Below, one piece after another: positions 6,461 to 13,834 of a stretch of 15,671 nucleotides of DNA. The notes under the pieces are model-generated. The model searched no databases and was not told the origin of the DNA. It worked only from the letters and a program-made list of their open reading frames with translations. The stretch lies in the NCBI GenBank assembly GCA_023392205.1, contig JAEVZN010000524.1:1-15671 (forward strand). The letters run 5' to 3'. Source of the DNA: Pseudomonadota bacterium (GTDB taxonomy: Bacteria > Pseudomonadota > Alphaproteobacteria > Rhizobiales > Xanthobacteraceae). Within the stretch, counting starts at the first letter, position 1, and the number at the start of each line of letters is the position of its first letter. Position numbers and translations under genes: made by a program.

Positions 6461-7302
6461 GAAACGTCGCGGTCGGCCTGCGCATGTATGAATGTGTCGA
6501 CTTCGGCGCCCAGCAACACCGAGACTGCCGAGAGCCAGGCCCAAAGCATGAGGGCGATGATGCCGGTGAGCGATCCGTATATCAGCCCAAGGTCTGCCAC
6601 CATGCGGATATACCAGGACAGGGCAAATGAACTCACGATCCATGCAAGGGCGGCCACGCCGCCACCGACAAGACATCCGGTCCACAATGGATTGCGGCGC
6701 GTGGGTCCGTAACGATAGATAAGCGCGAAAGCACCGGCGGCGATAACGAAGAACAGCGGCCACCGCACCATGGTGATGAACGGGGCGGCGGAGCCTAAGG
6801 CCATCTCTCCTGCGAGGGGAATGAACATGAACGTGGTCGCGGTCAACGCGATCAGAAATACGGCGCCGGCCGTGGCGGCGAGGCTGTAAAGCGTAAAGCG
6901 AACAATGCCGCGCCGCTCGACGTGATCAAAAACAACATTCAGCGCGTCCATCAGCCCCTTGGTTCCCATATTGGCGCTCCAGATAAAAAATCCGACGCCT
7001 ATGACCCATCCAAACGTGCCGCCGCTCTGCAAGCTGTCACCTTGTTCTATCATTCGTTCGGCTTGTTGCTGCAGGATCTGGCTTACAGGTTGTGGCAAGA
7101 CATCTTCTAGCGCCTGAAGCGTGGCGAGCATCTCGGTCGGACTGGACAGCAGGCTGTAAAGGGAAATGGCCGCAGCCAGCCCGGGAAAGACGGCGAGCAC
7201 GAAAAAGAAGGCCGCGCCGGCGCCGTTGGCGGAAATCCGGTCATCGCGGCTGCGTGACCAAAGTTCCATCAGTGTGTGTTTTGGTGAAAATGCGCCGCTC
7301 AA
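6457..7302 (-). CDS. YihY/virulence factor BrkB family membrane protein (UPF0761)
   Basis: A 281-residue protein with about six transmembrane helices. The N-terminal pattern ISANGAGAAFFFVLAVFPGL is the family hallmark (polar-G-A-x-FFxxLxxFPxL). Later features are FGWVIGVGFFIWSANMGTKG followed by LMDALNVVFD, and near the C-terminus LGLIYGSLTGIIALMLWAWL followed by SAVSVLLGAEVD, again typical. Members sit in the inner membrane and have no settled function; the old ribonuclease BN name for this family is wrong. The ATG lies 9 nt after the stop of the L,D-transpeptidase gene on the same strand, so the two form an operon and may act together at the envelope. Confidence 0.92.
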   Translation of the reverse strand: MSGAFSPKHTLMELWSRSRDDRISANGAGAAFFFVLAVFPGLAAAISLYSLLSSPTEMLATLQALEDVLPQPVSQILQQQAERMIEQGDSLQSGGTFGWVIGVGFFIWSANMGTKGLMDALNVVFDHVERRGIVRFTLYSLAATAGAVFLIALTATTFMFIPLAGEMALGSAAPFITMVRWPLFFVIAAGAFALIYRYGPTRRNPLWTGCLVGGGVAALAWIVSSFALSWYIRMVADLGLIYGSLTGIIALMLWAWLSAVSVLLGAEVDTFIHAQADRDVS

Positions 7303-7311
7303 TCGACCTCA

Positions 7312-8304
7312 CTAGTCGGACAAGCTGCCTGGCTTCTCTACGAAATGAACCTGAAGTCCTGACTCGACGGAGCGTGCCAGAAATTTGGCGTCCCAGTTGG
7401 TCAGCCTGACACAGCCATGCGATGAGGTTTTGCCGATCTTCGCCGGTTCAGGAGTGCCGTGAATACCGTAGCTGTCCTTTGCCAATTCGATCCAGACGAC
7501 GCCAACGGGATTGTTCGGACCAGGCGGGATGTCGAAAGCCTCGGATGCGTCCACACCCGTCAGATCATTCGACGGTTTGACGGTGTATGTCGGGTCCTCT
7601 GCGATGGCTTCAATCGTGAGCGTTCCCGATGGAGCCGGACGGGCGTCGCTGCCAACAGTGGCGGGGAATGCGGCGATCATCTTTCCATTCGCATCATAGG
7701 CGCGCAATTGTTTGGTGGACTTGGCGACTTCAAGTTCGGCAATGCCGGAAATATCGTCGTCTGCCCGAACATTGGCGACCCATATCTTGGAGCCGGCTTC
7801 CAGCGCGCGATCCGCATTCAGAGCCTCGAAGAAGTCCTGGTCCATATGATATTGTTCGGCAAGCTGCTCGGATGCATTGCGGTAGCCGATCCGGTCAAGA
7901 TCCCGCTGCTCTTTCAGACTATCCGGAATTTGTTCGGTGAAGGGACCCTCCAGATCCGCCTCTTCGACGCTGCGCTCGATGATCACCGCGTCAGGTGCGT
8001 CGCGGTTGAGTTCGTCCCAGGTCGCTTGGCCGATGACCGTGTCGTCATTTGCCTCGATGCCTTTCGCTTCGCGAAAGGCATGCAATGCATTTTCAAGGTT
8101 TTCTCCCATCCGCCCATCGATCACTCCAGGCGAAAAATACGCGCGGTCCAGAAGTATCTGGGTTTTCGCGATCAGCGCGCGCGAAGCGGATCCAGCTTTG
8201 AACTCAGCGTTGTTGATGTCCTGTGCGTCCAATGCCACGGCACCGGTTCCCAGCGGTGCTTGGAGTATAAAAAGGAGAAGGACGAGACGAAAATACAAAG
8301 CCAT
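7312..8304 (-). CDS. Secreted L,D-transpeptidase (YkuD domain) with peptidoglycan-binding and LysM-like regions
   Basis: A 330-residue protein. A signal peptide spans about residues 1-24 (MALYFRLVLLLFILQAPLGT). A PG_binding_1-like domain lies at about 42-100 (ILLDRAYFSPGVIDGRMGEN, then TWDEL). A LysM-like segment lies at about 145-180 (EQLAEQYHMDQDFFEALNAD, then GSKIWVANV). The YkuD catalytic domain covers about 188-325, with His282 in IHGTPEP and the active-site pair His296/Cys298 in SSHGCVRL. Such periplasmic enzymes form 3-3 peptidoglycan crosslinks or attach proteins to the wall through an acyl-Cys intermediate. All catalytic residues are present and the length is normal. It is the first gene of an operon with the YihY-like protein. 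The 274 nt upstream contain its promoter region, in which I could not define boxes. Confidence 0.93.
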   Translation of the reverse strand: MALYFRLVLLLFILQAPLGTGAVALDAQDINNAEFKAGSASRALIAKTQILLDRAYFSPGVIDGRMGENLENALHAFREAKGIEANDDTVIGQATWDELNRDAPDAVIIERSVEEADLEGPFTEQIPDSLKEQRDLDRIGYRNASEQLAEQYHMDQDFFEALNADRALEAGSKIWVANVRADDDISGIAELEVAKSTKQLRAYDANGKMIAAFPATVGSDARPAPSGTLTIEAIAEDPTYTVKPSNDLTGVDASEAFDIPPGPNNPVGVVWIELAKDSYGIHGTPEPAKIGKTSSHGCVRLTNWDAKFLARSVESGLQVHFVEKPGSLSD

Positions 8305-8578
8305 GGCACCGATTTTCGCTGGTCGGACTGAATCTGACGATTAGGGTTTCGTTCGCTAACAGCCGTCTTGTAGAATAGTGCCACATCGGCGCAGGGCATA
8401 ACGTCGCACTGATTTCGGACACGACCCGGGCGCCGATCAGGCGGAGCGCTGACGGGTCGAACGGCGAGCTCCGCAGACGACAGAGTTTGCCGACGCCGGC
8501 TCACGTTCCCGGTCAAGGTGCTCGGAACGTTCGACGGGGGAGGGGCATCCAGCTCACCATTCAGGGCGACGTCAGCTC

Positions 8579-9529
8579 TCAGGTGGCTGACCTCTGCGTC
8601 GTTCGATATCGTCCCGGCGGCAACCCGAACCTCGCCCGAAACGCCTTGGAAAAATGCGACAGGTCGTTGAAGCCAAAGCCATAGGCGATCTGCGCGACTG
8701 AGTATTGTGCCTGCCGCGGATCTGCCAAAGCCCGCTGCGCCTCTTCGAGCCGGAGGTCCAGCACGGCGCGGCCGAAAGAGGTCTCGACAGATTCGAACCG
8801 GTTGTGAACAGTCCTGACCGACACATTGAGATATCTGGCCAAAGTCTGCGGCGACAATTCCGGGTCGTTGAGGTGACGCCTTATGAAGCCAAGCATCCGT
8901 TCGATGTCGGAAAGCCGCGCCTGCGCGGCATTCCGATCGGAGACATCCTGCGCTGTCAAAAGCGCCACGAGATTGCAAAGATTGTCAGCGAGCAATTCGG
9001 CCTCGTCGGTCGATTGGCAGGCAGGACCTGCCAATCGCTCGATGGTCATGCGCAACATCGGATGAAGTTCCGGGTCGTGCCGCATGCGTCCGATGGGGCG
9101 GTCACGCAACCACGGCGCACGATGATGCAGCATGGCCGACGGGATGACAGCCACCGCGCGATCGACGGTCTGCGGAAACAAGACGCTGAACGGACGCGCA
9201 CCGTCGACAATGCCGATGTCACCAGCCCGCAATTCACACGTCTGGTTCGCCTGCTGCATGCGGCCGATCCCGCTTCGTTGCAGGCTGATGAGAAAATGGG
9301 CGCTGTTTGACCGGGCGATATGCGACGGCCGCCGGACGATGCGATGTGCAGTCGATGTGAAGGTTGCAAAACGCAGCCCGCCATAATCCGCACAGGCGAT
9401 CTTGCCGGAAAAATCATCTTCCTCGGCGTTCTCGGTCGCAACGTTCATCACAGCCTCGCATACCGCCTCTCGCCAATAGGCGAATTGCCGGCGGGCCGGG
9501 ACGTCGGTCGTGGACCAGTGCCTGCTCAT
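8579..9529 (-). CDS. AraC family regulator with AraC-binding-like N-terminal domain
   Basis: A 316-residue protein from the ATG at 9529 (MSRHWSTTDVPARRQFAYWR); the frame is open to 9601 but this start matches the usual family N-terminus. The N-terminal half is an AraC-binding-like domain (PF14525 type; about residues 20-180, with HFLISLQRSGIGRMQQANQT and CELRAGDIGIVDGARPF). The C-terminal 100 residues hold two helix-turn-helices: LSPQTLARYLNVSVRTVHNR and the conserved YSVAQIAYGFGFNDLSHFSK followed by AFRARFGLPPGRYR. Relatives such as FeaR control aromatic amine or aldehyde catabolism. It is divergent from the Fe-S/flavoprotein operon across a 98-nt gap and is its probable activator. An imperfect inverted repeat in that gap (about 9534-9560) could be its site, but this is weak. 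Confidence 0.92.
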   Translation of the reverse strand: MSRHWSTTDVPARRQFAYWREAVCEAVMNVATENAEEDDFSGKIACADYGGLRFATFTSTAHRIVRRPSHIARSNSAHFLISLQRSGIGRMQQANQTCELRAGDIGIVDGARPFSVLFPQTVDRAVAVIPSAMLHHRAPWLRDRPIGRMRHDPELHPMLRMTIERLAGPACQSTDEAELLADNLCNLVALLTAQDVSDRNAAQARLSDIERMLGFIRRHLNDPELSPQTLARYLNVSVRTVHNRFESVETSFGRAVLDLRLEEAQRALADPRQAQYSVAQIAYGFGFNDLSHFSKAFRARFGLPPGRYRTTQRSAT

Positions 9530-9627
9530 GCTTGCGCGCTCAACCACATTTCGTTGCGCGGAAAACCAAGAAATCGGACTCTCAGTATGCTGCGATCGCA
9601 CGGATCAGTCCAGTTGGAGCATCAGGA

Positions 9628-10965
9628 TTGCAGACCTCGTTCACGCAGGCCCAATTGGTGCAGCCGGAAATCGCCGAGGCCGACGGCATCCTGCGGACCT
9701 GCGTCCATTACGGCTTCTGCACCGCCACTTGCCCGACCTATGTGCTGTTCCGGGACGAAAACGATTCGCCGCGGGGACGTATCGACCTGATCCGGGCCAT
9801 GCTGGAAAAAGGCGGGGTGCCGGAACACAAGACGGTGCATCACCTCGACCGTTGCCTGTCGTGCCTGTCCTGCGTCACCACCTGCGCGGTGAAGGTCGAT
9901 TACACGCACCTGATCGACATCGCACGCCATCACATCGAGAAGCACTACCGCCGGCCGCTTGCCGACCGGTTTCTCCGCACGATGCTGGCGAAGACCTTGC
10001 CCTATCCGCGCAGGTTCGCTGCGGCGATGCGAATGGCGCGCCTTGCGCGGCCGCTTTCCGGACTGCTGCCGACGCGGCTTGGCAATCTTATCGAAATGGC
10101 CGAACGCGACGCGCGCCTTGGGATTGTGGCGCCGCAGACCTTCCCGGCCGAGGGCAATCGCAGGATGCGTGTCATCCTACTCGCCGGCTGCGCCCAGCAG
10201 GCGCTCGATGCCGAGATCAATGCCGCAACCATCCGGGTGCTGACGCGGCATGGCTGCGAGGTCGTGATTGCGCAAGGCGCGGGTTGCTGCGGGGCGCTAC
10301 CGCTGCATATGGGGCGCGAGGAGGAGGGACGGGGGCTGGCGCGCAAGACAGCAGCAGCCTGGTCGAAAGTCCCCGATATCGATGCAATCGTGGTCAATGC
10401 GTCGGGTTGCGGTACGACCGTCAAGGATTACGGCCATCTGCTCGGAGGCGCCGATGGCAAGCGGATCGGCGCGATGACGCGCGACATCAGCGAAATCCTG
10501 GACAGCCTCGATCTGCAGGTTACGAACAAAGCCCATTATCGCGTCGCCTATCACGATGCCTGTTCTTTGCAGCACGGCCAGCGCGTGACGGCACCCCCCC
10601 GTGCACTTCTTGAAAAATGCGGCTTCGAGGTCGCGGACCTGCCGGAGAAGCATTTCTGCTGCGGTTCGGCGGGAACCTATAATCTTCTTCAGCCTGACAT
10701 CGCGCAGACCCTGGGCCAGCGAAAGGCCGGACATGCCGAGAGCCTGCAACCCGATGTCATCGCAGCTGGCAATCTCGGCTGCATGGTGCAGATCGGCCGC
10801 TACACGCAATTGCCGGTTCTGCACACGGTCTCGATGATCGATTGGGCCACCGGCGGGCCGATGCCGGCCGCACTTCGCGGCCGCGATCTGCGAGTGCCAG
10901 GTCCCAAACCGGTTGAAATTACGTCCGGCGCCGTCGCGCCGTCGGGCGATTCCGGATTCTGGTGA
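9628..10965 (+). CDS. GlcF-like (Fe-S)-binding oxidoreductase subunit with an altered cluster I motif
   Basis: A 445-residue protein starting at TTG (9628) with GGAG 8 nt upstream; no in-frame ATG fits, and GlcF proteins usually begin M-Q-T as here. Two ferredoxin-type motifs follow: C25-V-H-Y28-G-F-C31-T-A-T-C35-P and C76-L-S-C79-L-S-C82-V-T-T-C86-A. GlcF normally has Cys at the Y28 position and Pro after the last Cys of the second motif. Two CCG domains come later: [13 protein letters not shown] and [20 protein letters not shown], each with its partner motif. GlcF is the Fe-S subunit of glycolate oxidase and passes electrons from a flavoprotein to the membrane quinone pool. The flavoprotein gene starts 17 nt downstream. 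A run of seven C (10594-10600) lies inside the gene. The length is slightly above the E. coli protein owing to a polar C-terminal tail. Confidence 0.9.
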   Translation: MQTSFTQAQLVQPEIAEADGILRTCVHYGFCTATCPTYVLFRDENDSPRGRIDLIRAMLEKGGVPEHKTVHHLDRCLSCLSCVTTCAVKVDYTHLIDIARHHIEKHYRRPLADRFLRTMLAKTLPYPRRFAAAMRMARLARPLSGLLPTRLGNLIEMAERDARLGIVAPQTFPAEGNRRMRVILLAGCAQQALDAEINAATIRVLTRHGCEVVIAQGAGCCGALPLHMGREEEGRGLARKTAAAWSKVPDIDAIVVNASGCGTTVKDYGHLLGGADGKRIGAMTRDISEILDSLDLQVTNKAHYRVAYHDACSLQHGQRVTAPPRALLEKCGFEVADLPEKHFCCGSAGTYNLLQPDIAQTLGQRKAGHAESLQPDVIAAGNLGCMVQIGRYTQLPVLHTVSMIDWATGGPMPAALRGRDLRVPGPKPVEITSGAVAPSGDSGFW

Positions 10966-10982
10966 ATAGCGAAGGACAGATC

Positions 10983-12500
10983 ATGAGCGCAATCGACACA
11001 TTTTTCGCCGCCGCCGAGAAAGAGCTTGGTACGGGCAGCGTCAACCGTTCGGAGGAAACCATTCGCCGCTATGGAGAGAACACGATGGCGGGCGGCGACA
11101 AGCGTCCCGCCGGCGTGATCTATCCGTCGTCGACCGCACAGGTGCAGGCGGTCGTGCGGCTCGCGAACACGCATCGAGTGCCGCTTTTTCCGGTGTCCAC
11201 GGGCCAGAATATCGGACTCGGGTCGCGCTCTGCGCCGCGGGAAGGGCAGGTCGTGGTGGACCTCGCCTTCAAGATGAACAGCATTCTCGAAATCGACGAG
11301 AAGCTTGCCTTTGCAGTGGTCGAGCCCGGCGTCTCCTATCAAAATCTGTATGACGAACTGGGCCGGCGCGGCAACAAGCTGATGCTCGACGTGACATCGG
11401 GGCCGCCGCAGGGTGGGATGATCGGCAACGCGCTCGACAAGGGCGCAGGCTATACCCCCTATTTCGATCATTTCGGATTTTCGTGCGGGCTGGAGATTGT
11501 GCTCGGTAACGGGGAAATCCTTCGCACCGGCGACGGCGCGCTCAATTCCGACACCCTCGCCAACTGGCATACCTCCAAATATTCGTTCGGCCCCATCCTC
11601 GACGGTATTTTTGCGCAATCGAATTACGGCATCGTCACCCGGATGGGCGTCTGGCTGCTGCCGAAACCGCCGGCGGTGCGGTCTTTTCATTTCGCGTTCC
11701 CAGACGACGCCGATCTGGAGCAGGTCATCGACCTGTGCCGGCCGATGAAATTGTCGAACTTCGTACCGACGCTGTTCCGTGTGGCGAACGATCTCTACCT
11801 TTGCGGTTCGGAAGGCGAGAGCGCCGAATATGCGGCCTCCAACGGAAAGACGTCGATCAGCGACGAGGGGCGGAAAGCATTACGGGACAAGCACGGTCTC
11901 GGCGCCTGGAACATATCGGGTGCGTTCTACGGGCCGAGCATGGCGGCCCTCGATCCTATGATCCAGCGGGTAATCGATCATTTCGGACAGAGCGGCAAGG
12001 CGAAATACATTCCGCACGAGCAAGCGGCAACAATTCCGCCGCTGCAGGTGGCGATCAACGCCTTCTCAGGCATCCCCTCGCTGGGCGAACTCGGATTGCT
12101 CAAATGGCGGCCGGGCGGCGGCAATCTCTGGTTCCTGCCGGGCACGCCGATGGATGGCAAGATCGCCAACGAATTCCAGGCCATCTGCCGAACGATCTAC
12201 GAAGATCATGGCATGGACTACATGGTGATGAATGTGTGCGGTCCCCGCTTCGCGCGCGGCCTGCATGTGATGACTTTCAATCGCGAGGACGCCGATGAGC
12301 GGGCAAGAGCGGATGCCTGCTACCGCAAGATGTCGGAGGCTGTCGGCAAACGCGGCGTTTTTGTCGGGCGGGCGCCGGTCGACTATCACGATTTCCATAT
12401 GCAGCAGGCCATGCCGTCCTATCGCGACGCCTGCGCCGGGATCAAACAGGCCCTCGATCCGCAGAATGTCATCGCGCCGGGGCGATACGGCATCGGGTGA
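10983..12500 (+). CDS. FAD-binding oxidase of the VAO/4-cresol dehydrogenase type
   Basis: A 505-residue protein with AAGGA 6 nt before the ATG (a GTG at 10962 overlapping the previous stop is less likely). The FAD-binding PCMH-type domain spans about 45-230 (VIYPSSTAQVQAVVRLANTH, then PVSTGQNIGLGSRS, the phosphate-binding loop). The stretch WHTSKYSFGPILDGIFAQSN followed by YGIVTRMGVWLLPKPP (about 195-230) is close to p-cresol methylhydroxylase and vanillyl-alcohol oxidase. The C-terminal cap ends DPQNVIAPGRYGIG. These enzymes oxidise para-alkylphenols or benzylic alcohols, usually with a cytochrome partner or oxygen; here the partner appears to be the GlcF-like protein. Around residue 420 (GPRFARGLHVMTFNRED) the Met-His-His motif that I recall carrying the covalent FAD in vanillyl-alcohol oxidase is absent, so FAD may be non-covalent. 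Substrate unknown. Confidence 0.85.
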   Translation: MSAIDTFFAAAEKELGTGSVNRSEETIRRYGENTMAGGDKRPAGVIYPSSTAQVQAVVRLANTHRVPLFPVSTGQNIGLGSRSAPREGQVVVDLAFKMNSILEIDEKLAFAVVEPGVSYQNLYDELGRRGNKLMLDVTSGPPQGGMIGNALDKGAGYTPYFDHFGFSCGLEIVLGNGEILRTGDGALNSDTLANWHTSKYSFGPILDGIFAQSNYGIVTRMGVWLLPKPPAVRSFHFAFPDDADLEQVIDLCRPMKLSNFVPTLFRVANDLYLCGSEGESAEYAASNGKTSISDEGRKALRDKHGLGAWNISGAFYGPSMAALDPMIQRVIDHFGQSGKAKYIPHEQAATIPPLQVAINAFSGIPSLGELGLLKWRPGGGNLWFLPGTPMDGKIANEFQAICRTIYEDHGMDYMVMNVCGPRFARGLHVMTFNREDADERARADACYRKMSEAVGKRGVFVGRAPVDYHDFHMQQAMPSYRDACAGIKQALDPQNVIAPGRYGIG

Positions 12501-12655
12501 CGCACGCCCCCGCTAAGAAACAGACCCGATAACGACAGAGAAAATCGCAGGCTGTTGCGCCTAACGCATTGATTTTGTTCAGTTCGTAACGGTTTTCCAA
12601 GGTGACGTTGGCGGTGCTCCTTCATCCGATCTTGAGCGCTGCCTTGGGGATCGCC

Positions 12656-12680
12656 GGAACCCGTCCGCCCCGTGGTCGTT
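12656..12680 (+). promoter_or_regulatory. Exact-consensus EcfG promoter abutting the start codon
   Basis: GGAAC (12656-12660), 16 nt, CGTT (12677-12680), a full match to the EcfG consensus. Only 7 nt separate CGTT from the ATG at 12688, so the transcript would be leaderless or nearly so. No Shine-Dalgarno sequence precedes that ATG. The preceding 12501-12655 contains no gene that I can support. Confidence 0.65.
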
Positions 12681-12687
12681 GCCATGC

Positions 12688-13026
12688 ATGACCTTGATCG
12701 TGTGTTTCGGCGATGTGCGTGCGGAGCGGATGCGGGCAAGGCTCCGCGGGCTTGCCGCGCACCCGCATGGCCTTGCGGTGGAAACCCGCGACGCGACCAT
12801 CAGCGCACGGCGTATCTTTTGCCGCGAGACAGGTGCAGTCCTGATCGACCGTTACGGCTGCCAGACGCGGCTCGATTACGGGGATATTCTCGACATCGCG
12901 CCGATGTTTCCGCTGGCCGAACTGATCGCTGCGACGCATGGCGAATTGCATGATTCGGAGATGGCTCCGCAAACCGTCGAGGCGCCGCAACCACCTCCGC
13001 ATGACAACGACAATCTGCCGGGTTGA
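12688..13026 (+). CDS. Small protein, paralogue of the 13240 gene; predicted stress-induced, unknown function
   Basis: A 112-residue protein: MTLIVCFGDVRAERMRARLR, then AVETRDATISARRIFCRETG and TRLDYGDILDIAPMFPLAEL, ending in a Pro-rich acidic tail PQPPPHDNDNLPG. No membrane segment or signal peptide is seen, so it is probably cytoplasmic. It aligns without gaps over 49 residues to the next plus-strand gene (16 identities, including E-T-R, I-x-C-R-E, L-x-Y-x-D-I-x-x-I-x-P). I recognise no family. There is no ribosome binding site; the ATG lies 7 nt after an exact EcfG promoter box, suggesting a leaderless message. A TTG at 12679 would precede the expected transcription start and is unlikely. 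Confidence 0.7.
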   Translation: MTLIVCFGDVRAERMRARLRGLAAHPHGLAVETRDATISARRIFCRETGAVLIDRYGCQTRLDYGDILDIAPMFPLAELIAATHGELHDSEMAPQTVEAPQPPPHDNDNLPG

Positions 13027-13124
13027 TTTTGGGCTGACTGGATTTCATGTCCGGTCGCGGAACGCTCGCGATCGGCGGAACCGTTTGCGGTCGTTTGCCG
13101 GAAAGATGCGGATTAATCTTTGCG

Positions 13125-13160
13125 GATAACCCATATCGATAACCCATATCGATAACCCAT
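13125..13160. repeat. Three tandem 13-bp direct repeats
   Basis: GATAACCCATATC occurs at 13125-13137 and 13138-13150, and a third copy starts at 13151 (GATAACCCAT, then diverging to GTATC). The array is AT-rich and sits in the 213-nt gap between the two paralogous small genes, about 47 nt before the second GGAAC box. It is iteron-like in form, but no replication gene is present. A regulator-binding array or simple replication slippage are both possible. Confidence 0.8.
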
Positions 13161-13206
13161 GTATCGCGGGAGTTTGTGCCAGGCGCATAAAGCTGTGCAG
13201 TCCGAA

Positions 13207-13231
13207 GGAACTCGGACGCATCTGCCGGGTT
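13207..13231 (+). promoter_or_regulatory. EcfG-like promoter abutting the second paralogue
   Basis: GGAAC (13207-13211), 16 nt, GGTT (13228-13231), one mismatch to the EcfG consensus. It ends 8 nt before the ATG at 13240, almost the same geometry as the exact box before the first paralogue. The parallel placement raises confidence beyond the motif alone. Confidence 0.5.
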
Positions 13232-13239
13232 AGGCAGGC

Positions 13240-13686
13240 ATGGACAATGTCTCTTCAAATGTGGTGTCTCTCGAGCAGGCGCGGCTGGCGCGTACGAAGG
13301 ACCTGCTCGCGCTCTACTCAGATAAGGGCGACACGCTGATCCTCGAAACACGCAAGGGTCTGGTGCGCGCCGAAAAGATCGTGTGCCGCGAGTTCGCGGT
13401 CGAGACGCTGAATTCCTTCGGCGACTACTTTATCCTGCGCTATAGCGACATCGTTGGCATCCGTCCGGTTGGCGCCGTGCAGGCGAGCACGGTCACATCG
13501 CGTGCAATGTCTTTTTTCGCGGCGTCGGCCTCGCAAGCCGCCACCAGTTCCGGAATAGGTTTGTCCTGCAATGTCTCAAGGCTGGCGCCGATCCAGGAAT
13601 GCAGGAAGGATTTTGCGCGTTCGCTCATAACGCTAGCGGACGACCATGAAGGCGATGAACATCGCGAGAATCGCGACTGCGACTGA
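13240..13686 (+). CDS. Small protein, paralogue of the 12688 gene; 3' end probably altered by read-through
   Basis: The frame is 148 residues, but the credible part is about the first 80: MDNVSSNVVSLEQARLARTK, LALYSDKGDTLILETRKGLV, RAEKIVCREFAVETLNSFGD and RYSDIVGIRPV. Residues from about 28 to 77 align ungapped with the first paralogue. After about 13480 the frame turns Ser/Ala-rich and runs antisense to a DUF768-like gene, so that part is probably read-through after loss of the original stop. Only a weak AGG precedes the ATG; a GGAAC-N16-GGTT box ends 8 nt before it, suggesting a near-leaderless stress transcript. Function unknown; probably cytoplasmic. Confidence 0.6.
   Translation: MDNVSSNVVSLEQARLARTKDLLALYSDKGDTLILETRKGLVRAEKIVCREFAVETLNSFGDYFILRYSDIVGIRPVGAVQASTVTSRAMSFFAASASQAATSSGIGLSCNVSRLAPIQECRKDFARSLITLADDHEGDEHRENRDCD
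13440..13628 (-). CDS. DUF768-like small protein, C-terminus probably truncated or replaced
   Basis: A 62-residue frame whose N-terminal 42 residues (MSERAKSFLHSWIGASLETL, then KPIPELVAACEADAAKKDIA) resemble rhizobial DUF768 proteins: a short N-terminal helix with F-L-x-x-W-I, then an acidic Ala-rich helix. The remaining 20 residues lie antisense to the conserved end of the plus-strand paralogue and do not look like the family's usual acidic helix, so the 3' end seems lost. The ATG is 4 nt after the stop of the upstream 55-residue membrane protein gene, which suggests translational coupling; no good Shine-Dalgarno sequence is seen. Function of the family is unknown. It may be a remnant. Confidence 0.5.
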   Translation of the reverse strand: MSERAKSFLHSWIGASLETLQDKPIPELVAACEADAAKKDIARDVTVLACTAPTGRMPTMSL

Positions 13687-13800
13687 GATCATGACGACCC
13701 GCGCCATGGCTCCACCACGCACGACCCGTCCTCCACGCGCTTCCGTCGCTGTCTTGACGGGCCGGCCCTGATGATCTTGCGAAGTCCGGTGTTCCGACAC
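13633..13800 (-). CDS. 55-residue tail-anchored membrane protein, GTG start
   Basis: Read from GTG at 13800 with GGGAGG 5 nt upstream, a strong ribosome binding site. The N-terminal 32 residues are polar and basic (SEHRTSQDHQGRPVKTATEA, then RGGRVVRGGAMARV) and the C-terminal 22 are a single transmembrane helix (VVMISVAVAILAMFIAFMVV). The N-terminus is therefore predicted cytoplasmic and the protein tail-anchored. The frame is open to 13941, but that part runs into the terminator and the end of the next gene and is a shadow. It probably forms an operon with the DUF768-like gene that starts 4 nt after its stop. No known family is recognised. Confidence 0.65.
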   Translation of the reverse strand: MSEHRTSQDHQGRPVKTATEARGGRVVRGGAMARVVMISVAVAILAMFIAFMVVR

Positions 13801-13834
13801 GATGCCCTCCCTTGCGGCCCGATCGATGCTTCGG

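Noticed and set aside
7459..8331. 290-residue plus-strand frame opposite the L,D-transpeptidase
   Set aside because: The minus frame contains the full catalytic motif and signal peptide; the plus frame has no recognisable features.
13125..13160. CRISPR array or plasmid iterons
   Set aside because: The repeats are directly adjacent without spacers, only three copies, and no cas or replication gene is present.
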